From NCBI GenBank assembly GCA_020161335.1, contig JAIUOJ010000002.1:52411-116410 (forward strand): 64,000 nucleotides of DNA. Direction: 5' to 3'. Below, piece by piece: positions 44,780 to 54,130 of this stretch (within the stretch, counting starts at the first letter, position 1; the number at the start of each line of letters is the position of its first letter). The notes below the pieces were generated by a model. The model was not told the DNA's origin and made no database searches. It worked only from the letters and a program-made list of their open reading frames with translations. This DNA comes from Pseudomonadota bacterium (GTDB lineage: Bacteria > Pseudomonadota > Gammaproteobacteria > Xanthomonadales > Xanthomonadaceae). Position numbers and translations under genes: made by a program.

Positions 44780-46417
44780 ATGGACGGACAGGCGGGCAGG
44801 ATCCGGAAGGTGGTCATCGCCGGCGGCGGCACCGCGGGCTGGGTCGCGGCCTGCGCGCTGACCCACCAGTTCCGCGACCTGCTGGAGGTCACGCTGGTCG
44901 AGTCGGAGCAGATCGGCACGGTGGGCGTCGGCGAATCGACGATCCCGACCATCCGCACGTTCCACCAGCTGCTGCAGATCGACGAGCGCGAGTTCATGAG
45001 TTCGGTCGCCGCCAGCTTCAAGCTCTCGATCTCGTTCGAGGACTGGTTGCGTCCGGGCCAGCGCTACTTCCATCCTTTCGGGCTGACCGGGCTGGGCACG
45101 TGGGCCTGCGAGTTCCATCATTTCTGGCTCGAAAGCCGGCGCCGCGGCATCCGCTCCGAGCTGGGCGACTTCTGCCTGGAGACGGTGGCCTCGCGCGTCG
45201 ACCGCTTCGTGCTGGCGGGCCAGGGACGCGGCGATGGCCAGTGGTCGACGCGCTGGGACCCGCCGGCCACGACGCCGGCACGGCCCGAGGTGAACTACGC
45301 CTACCACTTCGACGCCGGCCTCTACGCCGCGTACATGCGCGAGCGCGCCGAACGCCAGGGCCTGGTGCGCATCGAGGGCAAGATCCAGCAGGTGCGCCAG
45401 CATCCAGGGAGCGGCCATGTCGAGGCGCTGGTGCTCGACAACGGCACGGTGGTGGACGGCGACCTGTTCATCGATTGCACAGGCGGCCGCGCGGTGCTGA
45501 GCGAGCAGGCGCTGGGCACCGGCTACGAGGACTGGAACCACTGGCTGCCAAGCAACCGCGCGGTGGCCTTGCAGACCGAGGCCGACGGGCCGGCCGTGCC
45601 GTACACGCGCGCGATCGCGCACGCGGCCGGCTGGCACTGGAAGATCGCGCTGCAGCACCGGATCGGCTGCGGCATCGTGTTCTCCGACGCGCACATGTCC
45701 GACGACGAGGCGACCGCCAGGCTGTTGTCGGCCAATCCGGCGAAACCGCTGCGCGATCCGTGGATCATCCCGTTCCGCACCGGCCGGCGGCGCAAGGCCT
45801 GGCACAAGAACGTGATCGCGCTGGGGCTGGCCAGCGGTTTCATCGAGCCGCTGGAATCCACCAGCATCCACCTCACCCTCAGCGGCGTGGCGAGGCTGCT
45901 GAAGCTGTTCCCGGCCGACGGCATCGACGCATCGCTGGTGCAGCGCTACAACGACATCAGCCGTGCCGAGATGGAGCACGTGCGCGACTTCATCATCCTG
46001 CACTACCACCTCAACCAGCGCGACGAGCCGATGTGGCAGCAGGTGCGGCACATGCGCCTGCCGCCGGACCTGGCGCACCGGATCGAGATGTTCCGCGACC
46101 GCGCGCATGCGCTGCAGGGCGAGGATGAGCTGTTCCGGCTCGATTCGTGGACCCACTGCATGCTCGGCCAGGGCGTGGTGCCGAGGGCGCACCATCCGCT
46201 CACCCGCGCGCTGTCGGACGCCGACCTCGCGCGCCTGTTCGACGGCATCCGCCAGCCGATCGATCGCGCCGTGGCGGCGATGCCGACGCACCAGCAGTTC
46301 CTCGATCGCTACTGCAAGGCTTCGCCATCGGCGTGGGAGCAGATGTACGAGCGGGCACGCGCGCATGCGCGGGTGACCGGGCGGATCGCCGGCACGGGCG
46401 GCGAACTGCAACGCTGA
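44780..46417 (+). CDS. Tryptophan-halogenase-like flavoprotein 3 (module B)
   Basis: The 545-residue flavoprotein has GGGTAGW (15-21), Lys81 in FKLSISFEDW, and Glu359-Ser in FIEPLEST. The second signature is GWHWKIA (284-290), with Ala replacing the Pro of WxWxIP. It is closest to halogenase-like protein 2 of module A. A GC-rich insertion near residues 145-170 and a longer C-terminal tail distinguish it. It starts 36 nt after the cupin gene with GGGAGACGGG upstream. It is cytoplasmic; the substrate is unknown. Confidence 0.88.
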   Translation: MDGQAGRIRKVVIAGGGTAGWVAACALTHQFRDLLEVTLVESEQIGTVGVGESTIPTIRTFHQLLQIDEREFMSSVAASFKLSISFEDWLRPGQRYFHPFGLTGLGTWACEFHHFWLESRRRGIRSELGDFCLETVASRVDRFVLAGQGRGDGQWSTRWDPPATTPARPEVNYAYHFDAGLYAAYMRERAERQGLVRIEGKIQQVRQHPGSGHVEALVLDNGTVVDGDLFIDCTGGRAVLSEQALGTGYEDWNHWLPSNRAVALQTEADGPAVPYTRAIAHAAGWHWKIALQHRIGCGIVFSDAHMSDDEATARLLSANPAKPLRDPWIIPFRTGRRRKAWHKNVIALGLASGFIEPLESTSIHLTLSGVARLLKLFPADGIDASLVQRYNDISRAEMEHVRDFIILHYHLNQRDEPMWQQVRHMRLPPDLAHRIEMFRDRAHALQGEDELFRLDSWTHCMLGQGVVPRAHHPLTRALSDADLARLFDGIRQPIDRAVAAMPTHQQFLDRYCKASPSAWEQMYERARAHARVTGRIAGTGGELQR

Positions 46418-46424
46418 GGCCGTC

Positions 46425-47126
46425 GTGCTGATCCAGCCTCATCCCGGCCTGCGATGGCAGGTGCGCCGCATCGGCAGCGAAGGCGCGCCGCTGCTGGTCG
46501 TCGACCAGGCCGTGGCCGATCCGGACCGGCTGGTGCGCAAGGCCGCCCGCGGCCACTTCACGTCGCAGGGCGCCCTGTTCCCGGGGCTGCGGATCCGTGC
46601 GCCGCTTTCGTATGAAGTCTTCCTGGAGCAGTTGGTCCGGCCGCTGCTGGACGCGCATTTCGGGCTGCCCGCGCGCGGCCGGCTGGCGTTTCCCGTGTGC
46701 CACTACTCGTTGGTCGCGCGCAGGCCCGAGGCACTGGAGTTCCTCCAGCGCATCCCGCACGTCGATTCCACCGCCGCGCACGGACTGGCCACGGTGCATT
46801 ACCTGTTCCGCGGCGACTGGGGCGGCACCGCGTTCTATCGCCATCGCGCCACCGGCTTCGAGTGCGTCGACGACGCGCGGCGCGACGCCTATTTCGCGCG
46901 GCTCAAGGACGAAAGCGAGGGCGACGACGCGCCGGCGCCGGGCTACATTCGTGGCGACACGCCGCTGTTCCAGCGCATCGACGCGGTCGCGGGCGTGTTC
47001 AACCGGCTGCTGGTCTATCGCCGCAACTCGTTGCATTCGGGCGACATCGACGACGCCCGCGTCCCGCCGCCGGACCCGCTGGCCGGGCGGCTGTCGATCA
47101 ACAGCTTCATCGACGTCCTGCCCTGA
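46425..47126 (+). CDS. DUF6445 family protein, probable Fe/2-oxoglutarate enzyme
   Basis: The 233-residue protein matches DUF6445 proteins seen beside receptor-linked halogenases. An HxD pair (His112, Asp114 in IPHVDSTAAHG), a distal His204 in NSLHSGDI and Arg222 in GRLSINSF are spaced as in prolyl-4-hydroxylase-like 2-oxoglutarate oxygenases; that reading is my inference. GTG at 46425 starts 7 nt after the halogenase stop, so it belongs to the module B operon. Module A has no counterpart and carries a second halogenase instead. Confidence 0.78.
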   Translation: MLIQPHPGLRWQVRRIGSEGAPLLVVDQAVADPDRLVRKAARGHFTSQGALFPGLRIRAPLSYEVFLEQLVRPLLDAHFGLPARGRLAFPVCHYSLVARRPEALEFLQRIPHVDSTAAHGLATVHYLFRGDWGGTAFYRHRATGFECVDDARRDAYFARLKDESEGDDAPAPGYIRGDTPLFQRIDAVAGVFNRLLVYRRNSLHSGDIDDARVPPPDPLAGRLSINSFIDVLP

Positions 47127-47185
47127 CCGCCGGCCGGCGGCGCCCGTCCCGGGCCCTGCGACGCCCGGTCGCCTAGAATGCGCGC

Positions 47186-49366
47186 ATGGATGTCTCGTAT
47201 CTGATCGACGGGCTGAACGCCGCCCAGCGCGAAGCCGTCACCGCCCCCGATGGCCATTACCTCGTGCTCGCCGGTGCCGGCAGCGGCAAGACCCGCGTGC
47301 TCACGCACCGCATCGCCTGGCTCAACGAGGTCGTCGGCGTGCCGGTGCACGGCATCTTCGCCGTGACCTTCACCAACAAGGCGGCCGCGGAGATGCGCCA
47401 TCGCGCCGACGCACTGCTGCGTCGTGGCTCGCGCGGGCTGTGGATCGGCACCTTCCACGGCCTGGCGCACCGGCTGCTGCGCCTGCACTGGCAGGACGCG
47501 AAGTTGCCCGAAGGCTTCCAGATCCTCGACAGCGACGACCAGCTGCGGCTGGTCAAGCGCGTGGTGCAGCAGCTGGAGCTGGACGAAGCGCGCTTCCCGC
47601 CGCGCCAGATCGCGTGGTGGATCAACGCGCAGAAGGACGAAGGCCGCCGCCCGGCGCATATCCAGTCCGGCGGCGACGAATGGTCGGACGTGATGCTGAA
47701 AAGCTACGCGCTCTACCAGGAGCGCTGCGATCGCGCGGGGCTGGTGGATTTCGACGAGATCCTGCTGCGTGCGCACGAGCTGCTGCGCGACACGCCGGCG
47801 CTGCTGGCGCACTACCGCCAGCGCTTCGGCCACCTGCTGGTCGACGAGTTCCAGGACACCAACAGCGTGCAGTACGGCTTCGTGCGCCTGCTTGCCGGAG
47901 ACACCGGACAGGTATTCGTGGTCGGCGACGACGACCAGTCGATCTACGGCTGGCGCGGCGCGAAGGTGGAGAACATGCAGCGCCTCCTGCGGGACTTCCC
48001 CGGCGCGCACACGATCCGCCTCGAACAGAACTACCGCTCCAGTGCCAACATCCTCGGCGCCGCCAATGCCGTGATCGCGCACAACCCGGACCGGCTGGGC
48101 AAGCAGCTGTGGACCGACAGCGGCGAGGGCGAGCCGATCGATCTCTACGCGGCCTACAACGAGATCGACGAGGCGCGCTTCGTGGTCGAGCGGATCGCGC
48201 AGTGGGTGCGCGATGGCGGCAGCCACGGCGACTGCGCGGTGCTCTACCGCAGCAATGCCCAGTCGCGCGCGTTCGAGGAGACGCTGCTGGCCGAGCAGGT
48301 GCCGTATCGCGTCTACGGCGGCGTGCGCTTCTTCGAGCGCGCCGAGGTCAAGGACACGCTGGCCTACTTGCGGCTGGTGGCCAACCGCGGCGACGACGCC
48401 GCGTTCGAGCGCGCGGTCAACACGCCCACGCGCGGCATCGGCGAGCGCACCCTGGACGAGGTGCGGCGACTGGCGCGCGCGCAGGGACTGTCGCTGTGGC
48501 AGGCCTCGCGGCAGGTGGCCGAAGGCGGCGCGCTGGCGGCGCGTTCGCGCAACGCGCTGTCCGGCTTCCACGCGCTGGTCGATGCCATCGAGGGCGAGGT
48601 CGCCGAGCTGCCGCTCAAGGACAAGATCGACCACGTGCTCCAGCGCTCAGGCCTGCGCGTGCACTACACCAACGAGTCGAAGGGCGCGGCGGATTCGCGC
48701 GTGGACAACCTCGACGAACTGGTCTCGGTGGCTTCGCGCTTCGTGAAGGGCGACGAGGACGATGCCGCGCAGCTGTCGGAGCTGGTCGCGTTCCTTGCCT
48801 ACGCCGCGCTCGAGGCCGGCGAGGGCCAGGCGCAGGCGGGCGAGGACGGCGTGCAGCTGATGACCCTGCACAGCGCCAAGGGCCTGGAGTTCCCGCTGGT
48901 GTTCCTCGCCGGCATGGAGGAGGGCCTGTTTCCGAACGCACGCTCGGTGGAGGAGAGCGGGCGGCTGGAAGAGGAGCGCAGGCTTGCCTATGTCGGCATT
49001 ACCCGTGCGCGGCAGAAGCTGGTGCTCAGCTACGCCGAGGCGCGGCGCCTGCACGGACAGGACATGTACGGCGTGCCCTCGCGCTTCCTGCGCGAAATCC
49101 CCTCGCCGCTGCTGCACGAAGTGCGCCCGCGCGTGCAGGTCTCGCGCCCGGCGTTCGCACCGCAGCCGCGACGCGACTGGGGCCACGCCGCGATCGAGCC
49201 CGGCAGGACGTTCAAGCTGGGACAGAACGTTGCGCACCCCAAGTTCGGCCTCGGCGTGGTGACCGACTACGAAGGCAACGGCGCGCACATGCGCGTGCAC
49301 GTGAACTTCGAGGATGCCGGCCCCAAGATCCTGATCCTCGCCTACGCCAACCTGTCGGCGGCGTAG
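47186..49366 (+). CDS. uvrD: DNA helicase II, UvrD
   Basis: The 726-residue SF1A helicase has Walker A GAGSGKT (30-36), motif Ia TFTNKAAAEM, DEFQDT (220-225, motif II), GDDDQSIYGWRGA (motif III), YRSNAQSR, LMTLHSAKGLEF (motif V) and VGITRARQ (motif VI). A C-terminal Tudor-like segment (VAHPKFGLGVV) is typical of UvrD rather than Rep. It unwinds DNA in nucleotide-excision and mismatch repair. It begins 59 bp after the module B operon and is unrelated to it. Confidence 0.95.
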   Translation: MDVSYLIDGLNAAQREAVTAPDGHYLVLAGAGSGKTRVLTHRIAWLNEVVGVPVHGIFAVTFTNKAAAEMRHRADALLRRGSRGLWIGTFHGLAHRLLRLHWQDAKLPEGFQILDSDDQLRLVKRVVQQLELDEARFPPRQIAWWINAQKDEGRRPAHIQSGGDEWSDVMLKSYALYQERCDRAGLVDFDEILLRAHELLRDTPALLAHYRQRFGHLLVDEFQDTNSVQYGFVRLLAGDTGQVFVVGDDDQSIYGWRGAKVENMQRLLRDFPGAHTIRLEQNYRSSANILGAANAVIAHNPDRLGKQLWTDSGEGEPIDLYAAYNEIDEARFVVERIAQWVRDGGSHGDCAVLYRSNAQSRAFEETLLAEQVPYRVYGGVRFFERAEVKDTLAYLRLVANRGDDAAFERAVNTPTRGIGERTLDEVRRLARAQGLSLWQASRQVAEGGALAARSRNALSGFHALVDAIEGEVAELPLKDKIDHVLQRSGLRVHYTNESKGAADSRVDNLDELVSVASRFVKGDEDDAAQLSELVAFLAYAALEAGEGQAQAGEDGVQLMTLHSAKGLEFPLVFLAGMEEGLFPNARSVEESGRLEEERRLAYVGITRARQKLVLSYAEARRLHGQDMYGVPSRFLREIPSPLLHEVRPRVQVSRPAFAPQPRRDWGHAAIEPGRTFKLGQNVAHPKFGLGVVTDYEGNGAHMRVHVNFEDAGPKILILAYANLSAA

Positions 49367-49528
49367 CAGGGCGCGCGCCTTCCGCGGGCCGTGCCCGCCG
49401 CCGCCCCGGCTCTGCTAACGTGCGTCGGCGCGACCGCCGACCGCGACCGTGTCGCGGCCCTTGCAACCCGCTGCGCGGCGCGCGTATCGCTTGCCCGTTC
49501 CTTCCCGCTTCCCACACAGGTGGTGTCC

Positions 49529-51490
49529 ATGTCCAGCTTCAGGCTGTTGTCCGTCCCGCTCCTCGTGGCCGGCATGCTTGCCGGCTGCGGGGCGCAGTCG
49601 CCCGCGCCGGTCGCCGATGCCTCCGTGGCGCCGCCCGAGGCGCCGCCCGCGCGCTACTCCGCGCAGCAGTTCTTCGACACCACCAGCGTCCGCATCGCGG
49701 ATGCGGGTGGCCTCGCCTTCTCGCCGGACGGGCAGTCGCTGCTGATCAGCTCCGATGCGACCGGCGTGTTCAACGCCTATGCCCTGCCGGTGGCCGGTGG
49801 CGCGCCCGTGGCGCTGACCTCGTCGACGGACAACGCCGTGTTCGCCGCCACGTACCTGCCCGACGGGCGCGTGGTGGTGGCCTCGGACCAGGGCGGCAAC
49901 GAGCTGGACCACGTCTACGTGCGCGAGGTCGACGGCCGTCTGCGCGACCTCACGCCGGGCGACAAGGTGAAGGCCGGCTTTCTCGCGCTGTCGCCGGACG
50001 GCAAGACGCTGTGGCTCACGTCCAACGCGCGCGATGCCAAGGCCTTCGATGTTGTCGCCTTCGATACCGCGACCCTCGAAGGCAAGACCGCCTTCAGCAA
50101 CACCGGCGCGTTCTACCCGGCCGCGATCTCGCGCGACGGCCGCTGGCTGGCGCTGGACAAGCCCAATACCTCGGCCGATTCGGACGTGTACGTGGTCGAC
50201 CTGCAGGGCAAGGGCGAACCGAAGCGGGTGACCGAGCACACCGGCAACGTGTCCAACGGCGTGCTCGACTTCACTCCGGATTCGAAGGGCCTGGTGCTGT
50301 CCACCGACGCGCATGGCGAGTTCAGCCAGGCCTGGACCTACGACCTGGCCAGCGGCGAAACCACGCCGCTGCTGCAGGCCGACTGGGACGTGATGTTCGT
50401 GTCCTGGTCGCCGTCCGGGCGCTATCGCGTGTCGGCGATCAACAACGACGCCAAGAGCGAACTGACCCTGCTCGATACCCGGTCCGGCAAGCCAATGTCG
50501 TTCACCGGCCTGCCCGACGGTGACATCGGCGGCGTGCGCTTCTCGCCGGATGAATCGCGCGTGGCGTTCACCGTGGCCTCCGACACCTCGCCGTCCGACG
50601 TGTTCATCGCCGACCTGGCCGACGGCAAGGCGCGCCGCCTGACCACGGCCCTGAATCCCGCGATCAAGGAACGCGACCTCGTCGAGGCGACGATCGTCCG
50701 CTACGCCGGCGAGGGCGGCGTGCAGGTGCCGGCGGTGCTGTACAAGCCCAAGGGGGCATCGGCCGCGAACCCGGTGCCGGCGGTGGTGCTCGTGCATGGC
50801 GGTCCGGGCGGCCAGAGCCGCCGCGGCTACTCGGCGATGATCCAGCACCTGGTCAACCATGGATACGCCGTGCTCGCCGCCAACAACCGGGGTTCTTCGG
50901 GCTACGGCAAGACGTTCTTCCACATGGACGACAAGGCGCATGGCGAGGCCGACCTGCGCGACATCGTCGCCGGTGGCGACTGGCTGCGCGCGCAGGACTG
51001 GGTCGCGAAGGACCAGGTGGCGGTGATGGGGGGGTCCTACGGCGGCTTCATGACGGCCGCCGCGCTGGCATTCCATCCGGACGCCTTCGCGGCCGGCATC
51101 AACATCTTCGGCGTGACCAACTGGGTGCGCACGCTGGAATCGATCCCCGCGTGGTGGGGCGCGCAACGCGACGCGCTGTACGACGAGATGGGCGATCCGG
51201 CGACCGATGGCGAGCGCCATCGCCGCATTTCGCCGCTGTTCCATGCCGGCAACATCCAGCGACCGCTGCTGGTGGTGCAGGGCGCCAACGACCCGCGCGT
51301 GCTGCAGGTGGAGTCCGACGAGCTGGTGGCCGCGGTGCGCAAGAACAACGTGCCGGTGGAGTACGTGCTGTTCCCGGACGAGGGCCACGGCTTCCTCAAG
51401 CGCGAGAACCGCATCGCCGCGCAGGAAGCCTACCTGACGTTCCTCGACGCCCACGTGCGCAAGGCCAAGGACGCACCCGCGGCGCAGTGA
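49529..51490 (+). CDS. S9 family prolyl oligopeptidase-like lipoprotein
   Basis: The 653-residue precursor has a lipobox MLAGC (Cys20), a WD/propeller-like N-terminal domain (about 40-385) and a C-terminal alpha/beta hydrolase with Ser503 in GGSYGGF, Asp588 in GANDPRV and His620 in DEGHGF. It is an acylaminoacyl-peptidase/oligopeptidase-type enzyme, probably anchored in the periplasm. The ATG at 49529 is chosen because it directly precedes the signal peptide; the frame is open earlier. It is a single-gene unit, convergent with the minus-strand pair downstream. Confidence 0.92.
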   Translation: MSSFRLLSVPLLVAGMLAGCGAQSPAPVADASVAPPEAPPARYSAQQFFDTTSVRIADAGGLAFSPDGQSLLISSDATGVFNAYALPVAGGAPVALTSSTDNAVFAATYLPDGRVVVASDQGGNELDHVYVREVDGRLRDLTPGDKVKAGFLALSPDGKTLWLTSNARDAKAFDVVAFDTATLEGKTAFSNTGAFYPAAISRDGRWLALDKPNTSADSDVYVVDLQGKGEPKRVTEHTGNVSNGVLDFTPDSKGLVLSTDAHGEFSQAWTYDLASGETTPLLQADWDVMFVSWSPSGRYRVSAINNDAKSELTLLDTRSGKPMSFTGLPDGDIGGVRFSPDESRVAFTVASDTSPSDVFIADLADGKARRLTTALNPAIKERDLVEATIVRYAGEGGVQVPAVLYKPKGASAANPVPAVVLVHGGPGGQSRRGYSAMIQHLVNHGYAVLAANNRGSSGYGKTFFHMDDKAHGEADLRDIVAGGDWLRAQDWVAKDQVAVMGGSYGGFMTAAALAFHPDAFAAGINIFGVTNWVRTLESIPAWWGAQRDALYDEMGDPATDGERHRRISPLFHAGNIQRPLLVVQGANDPRVLQVESDELVAAVRKNNVPVEYVLFPDEGHGFLKRENRIAAQEAYLTFLDAHVRKAKDAPAAQ

Positions 51491-51499
51491 GGTTGCACC

Positions 51500-51523
51500 G
51501 GGCCGGCGCGCGCGTGCCGGTCC
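51500..51523. terminator. Hairpin between convergent genes
   Basis: GGGCCGGC (51500-51507) pairs with GCCGGTCC (51516-51523), with one G-U pair. It may end both converging transcripts; no T tract is present. Confidence 0.4.
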
Positions 51524-51533
51524 GACGTGCAGG

Positions 51534-51962
51534 TCAGTCGGTGCCGACCACGCGCAGCATCGGTCGCTGCCGGCCCAGCGCGTCGGCGTGGATGCGCACG
51601 ATCGGCCCCGGATCGTGGTCGCCGCCGGCATGGGTGCTGACCACCACGATGCCGTGCTCGTCGCAGAAGCGCAGCATCCGCACGATGTCGTCGACCGCGC
51701 CCGGCAGCAGCATCGCGGCGATGAGCGAGCGTGCCGGTCGGCCCTGGTCGTCGACGGTGCCGACCTGCGCGGCGACATCCACCACCAGGCGGCCCCTGAG
51801 CAGCGGCAGCGGCGCGCGCCCGGTGGCCTGGCCCGGATCGACGATCCACGCGCGGGCGATGATGTCGAAGCCGACGATCGACGCCTGGCCGGGCGGCGGT
51901 TGGTCAGGTGTTCCGCGCATCGCGTGCGGTCCTGCGGGCGTGGCCGTGCGATGCCTGCTCAT
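51534..51962 (-). CDS. Unknown protein overlapping the subtilase remnant
   Basis: The 142-residue product has no signal peptide and is not a family I recognise. Its middle part (RGRLVVDVAAQV, AAMLLPGAVDDIVRMLRF, EHGIVVVSTHAGGD) has alternating hydrophobic strands and one helix, like an alpha/beta fold. The segments EHGIVVVSTHAGG and PMLRVVGTD faintly resemble the strand before the oxyanion site of subtilases, so it might be a displaced piece of the catalytic domain missing from the upstream gene. Its ATG overlaps that gene's stop (ATGA). Codon use is normal for the genome. Confidence 0.5.
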   Translation of the reverse strand: MSRHRTATPAGPHAMRGTPDQPPPGQASIVGFDIIARAWIVDPGQATGRAPLPLLRGRLVVDVAAQVGTVDDQGRPARSLIAAMLLPGAVDDIVRMLRFCDEHGIVVVSTHAGGDHDPGPIVRIHADALGRQRPMLRVVGTD

Positions 51963-52723
51963 CGCCCACGCGCGGCCAGGCGCTCCAGCGAGCGTTTCGG
52001 AGGGAGCAGGCTGCGCTGGCCGTCCTCGACGGGGTCGGCGCCATCGACGATCAGGGCGATGACCTCGGCAACGGACAGCCGCGGTTCGATGGCCCAGAGC
52101 TTGGCGGCGAGGTTGGCGACCTGCGGCGCCGCCATCGACGTGCCCGACCACGCCATGCGGACGTCGTCCTGGACCACGTCCCAGGGCAGCGGATCGATCG
52201 CGGCCGCGTAGTGGGCGCGGTAGACCGCCGCGCGTCCTCCGGGCGGCGCGTCCAGGGCCGCGGCATGGGCCTCCAGGTCGAGGCCCGACATCAGCCTGCG
52301 CGAGGGCTTGTCGGACAGCGCGCGCAGCTTCGGTGCCAGTGCGCGCAGGCCGGCCGCGTCCCCGCGCATGAGCGCGATGTCGGCAAGGCGCGCGTACAGG
52401 CGGCGCAGCGTGGCCGGGTCGTCGATGGCGTAGGTCTCCAGCACCTGGCGGATGTCGCGCTCCACCGCGTCGGCGCACGTGGCAAACGCCGCGTCGTCGT
52501 CGAGCAGCGCGCTCGCGGTCGCGGTTGGCAGGCGGTACTGGTGCCGCGGCAGTTCGTCCTGGCTGCGCACCTCGACCCGTGCTTCGGCCGGCTCGGCGGC
52601 AAGTGCGCCGCGACAGTTCGCCAGTGGCGGCAGCAGCGCCAACAGGCAGGCTGCGAGGACCGGTGATGGCAGCGCGCGGCGGGAGATGCGGCGGGTTTCG
52701 GCAGATGATGCGAAGACGGACAT
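51959..52723 (-). pseudogene. Internally deleted S8 (subtilase) peptidase
   Basis: The 254-residue product has a signal-anchor-like N-terminus (residues 15-43) and a helical prodomain-like region (60-185). It then jumps at about residue 188 directly into AWSGTSMAAPQ (191-201), the nucleophile segment of subtilases (Ser196), and a final helix. The Asp and His parts of the catalytic domain, normally about 200 residues, are absent, while the reading frame is intact. It is therefore an in-frame deletion product or a specialised non-catalytic protein. It is divergent from the LuxR-type gene across 183 bp. Confidence 0.65.
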
Positions 52724-52906
52724 GCGCGTCGTGGCTCCTTCCAGAAGGGTGACGGCCGCGGTTTCCAGGCCTGTTCACCCGTGGATATCCGATCGACCGC
52801 CCACGGGACGATCCCGTGCCGGGCGATGCCTGTGGCCCGCTGGCGTCGACAAAAGCGTTGTAGGAGACTGCGGAGGAAGCCGCTACTCCCAGACAGGAGT
52901 GACGTC

Positions 52907-54049
52907 ATGAAGGACCAGGACGCGTTGCTGTCCGTGATCGGGCGGATCTACGACACCCTGCTCGAGGATGCACCGGAGCAGGGCTGGCTCGATGGCCTGC
53001 GCGACTGGATCGGCGCCGGTCACGCCTGCCTGAACGAGGTCGGCGCGTCGACGCGCTGGTGGAGCTGCAGCCGGTTCTCCGTCGATGACCGTGCCCTGGG
53101 TGATCGCTTCGTGCGTGAACCGGACTACGCGCTTGCCCTGGAACAGGCGCCGGTGATGCAGCCGGTCCGGCTGTCCGCCTTCGTGCCGGTGGATGACCTG
53201 CGCCGCACCGACATGTACCAGGAGCTGATCCGGCCGATGCAGGGCGGCCTGGCGGCGGTCTGCGCCTGGCGTCGCGACCGCGACCTGCACGCGCTGACCC
53301 TCTGCCGCAGTGCCGAGGACGATGACGATTTCAGCGACGAGGAGGTCGCTGCGCTGCGACCCCTGCTGTCGCACCTGCGCAACGCGGTGCGCCTGCGCGC
53401 CCGCCTGCTGGCGCTGGAGACCGCGCTTTCGCAGGTCCACGCGGCGCTGGATGCGGTGCAGGACGGCGTGCTCGTGCTGGATGCCGCGGGCCGGGTGCGC
53501 CACGCGAACGTGTCGGCGCGCCACCTGCTCGCCGAGGGCGATGGCCTGCGGCTTGAATACGGCAGGCTGCGTGCCGCACGCGGCGAGGATGACCGTCCTC
53601 TGCAGGCCCTGCTGCAGGCGACGCTGGCGCCGCGCGGTGCCCTGCACGGCCGGCGCGGCGCCGCGGATCCGTCGCTGCTGCCCGGCACCGGCGACGCTTT
53701 GCTGCTGGAGCGCGTCCGCCCACGGCGCCCGCTGCGGATCGCCGTGGCGCCCTCGCTGGGCGGCGCGCGGCTGCTGGACGGCGATGCGCGCGAGGCGGCG
53801 ATCGTGCTGGTGCGCGATCCCGACCGTGCCGGTGCCTGCACCACCGCAAGCCTGATGGCCCTGTTCGGCCTGACCCGGCGCGAGGCCGAACTGGCCCGGG
53901 CGCTGGGGGATGGCAACTCGCTGTCGGCAGCTGCCGTCTCGCTCGGCATCACCGAAGGCACCGCGCGCCAGTACCTCAAGGGCGTGTTCGTGAAGGTGGG
54001 CGTGGATCGCCAGCCGGCGCTGGTCGGCCTGCTATCGGCGCTGGCCTGA
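52907..54049 (+). CDS. LuxR-family transcriptional regulator
   Basis: The 380-residue regulator has an N-terminal region of unknown ligand (about 1-180), a PAS-like segment (ALDAVQDGVLVLDAAGRVRHAN, about 190-215) and a C-terminal LuxR/GerE helix-turn-helix (LTRREAELARALGDG, SLGITEGTARQYLKGVFVKVGV). No acyl-homoserine-lactone domain or receiver domain is apparent. The ATG at 52907 follows CAGGAG by seven bases; an earlier ATG at 52781 gives a basic extension without support. It is divergent from the subtilase remnant, which it may once have regulated. Confidence 0.85.
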   Translation: MKDQDALLSVIGRIYDTLLEDAPEQGWLDGLRDWIGAGHACLNEVGASTRWWSCSRFSVDDRALGDRFVREPDYALALEQAPVMQPVRLSAFVPVDDLRRTDMYQELIRPMQGGLAAVCAWRRDRDLHALTLCRSAEDDDDFSDEEVAALRPLLSHLRNAVRLRARLLALETALSQVHAALDAVQDGVLVLDAAGRVRHANVSARHLLAEGDGLRLEYGRLRAARGEDDRPLQALLQATLAPRGALHGRRGAADPSLLPGTGDALLLERVRPRRPLRIAVAPSLGGARLLDGDAREAAIVLVRDPDRAGACTTASLMALFGLTRREAELARALGDGNSLSAAAVSLGITEGTARQYLKGVFVKVGVDRQPALVGLLSALA

Positions 54050-54130
54050 AACACTGCGTGCCGGCCGCGGGCGACCGTGCTGCTGCATGATGGTCGCCGC
54101 CGCCGCACGCGGCGCAACGGAGGACGCGCG

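Noticed and set aside
26796-47126. Mobile element carrying the duplicated module
   Set aside because: No integrase, transposase or flanking direct repeats are visible, and codon use matches the surrounding genes.
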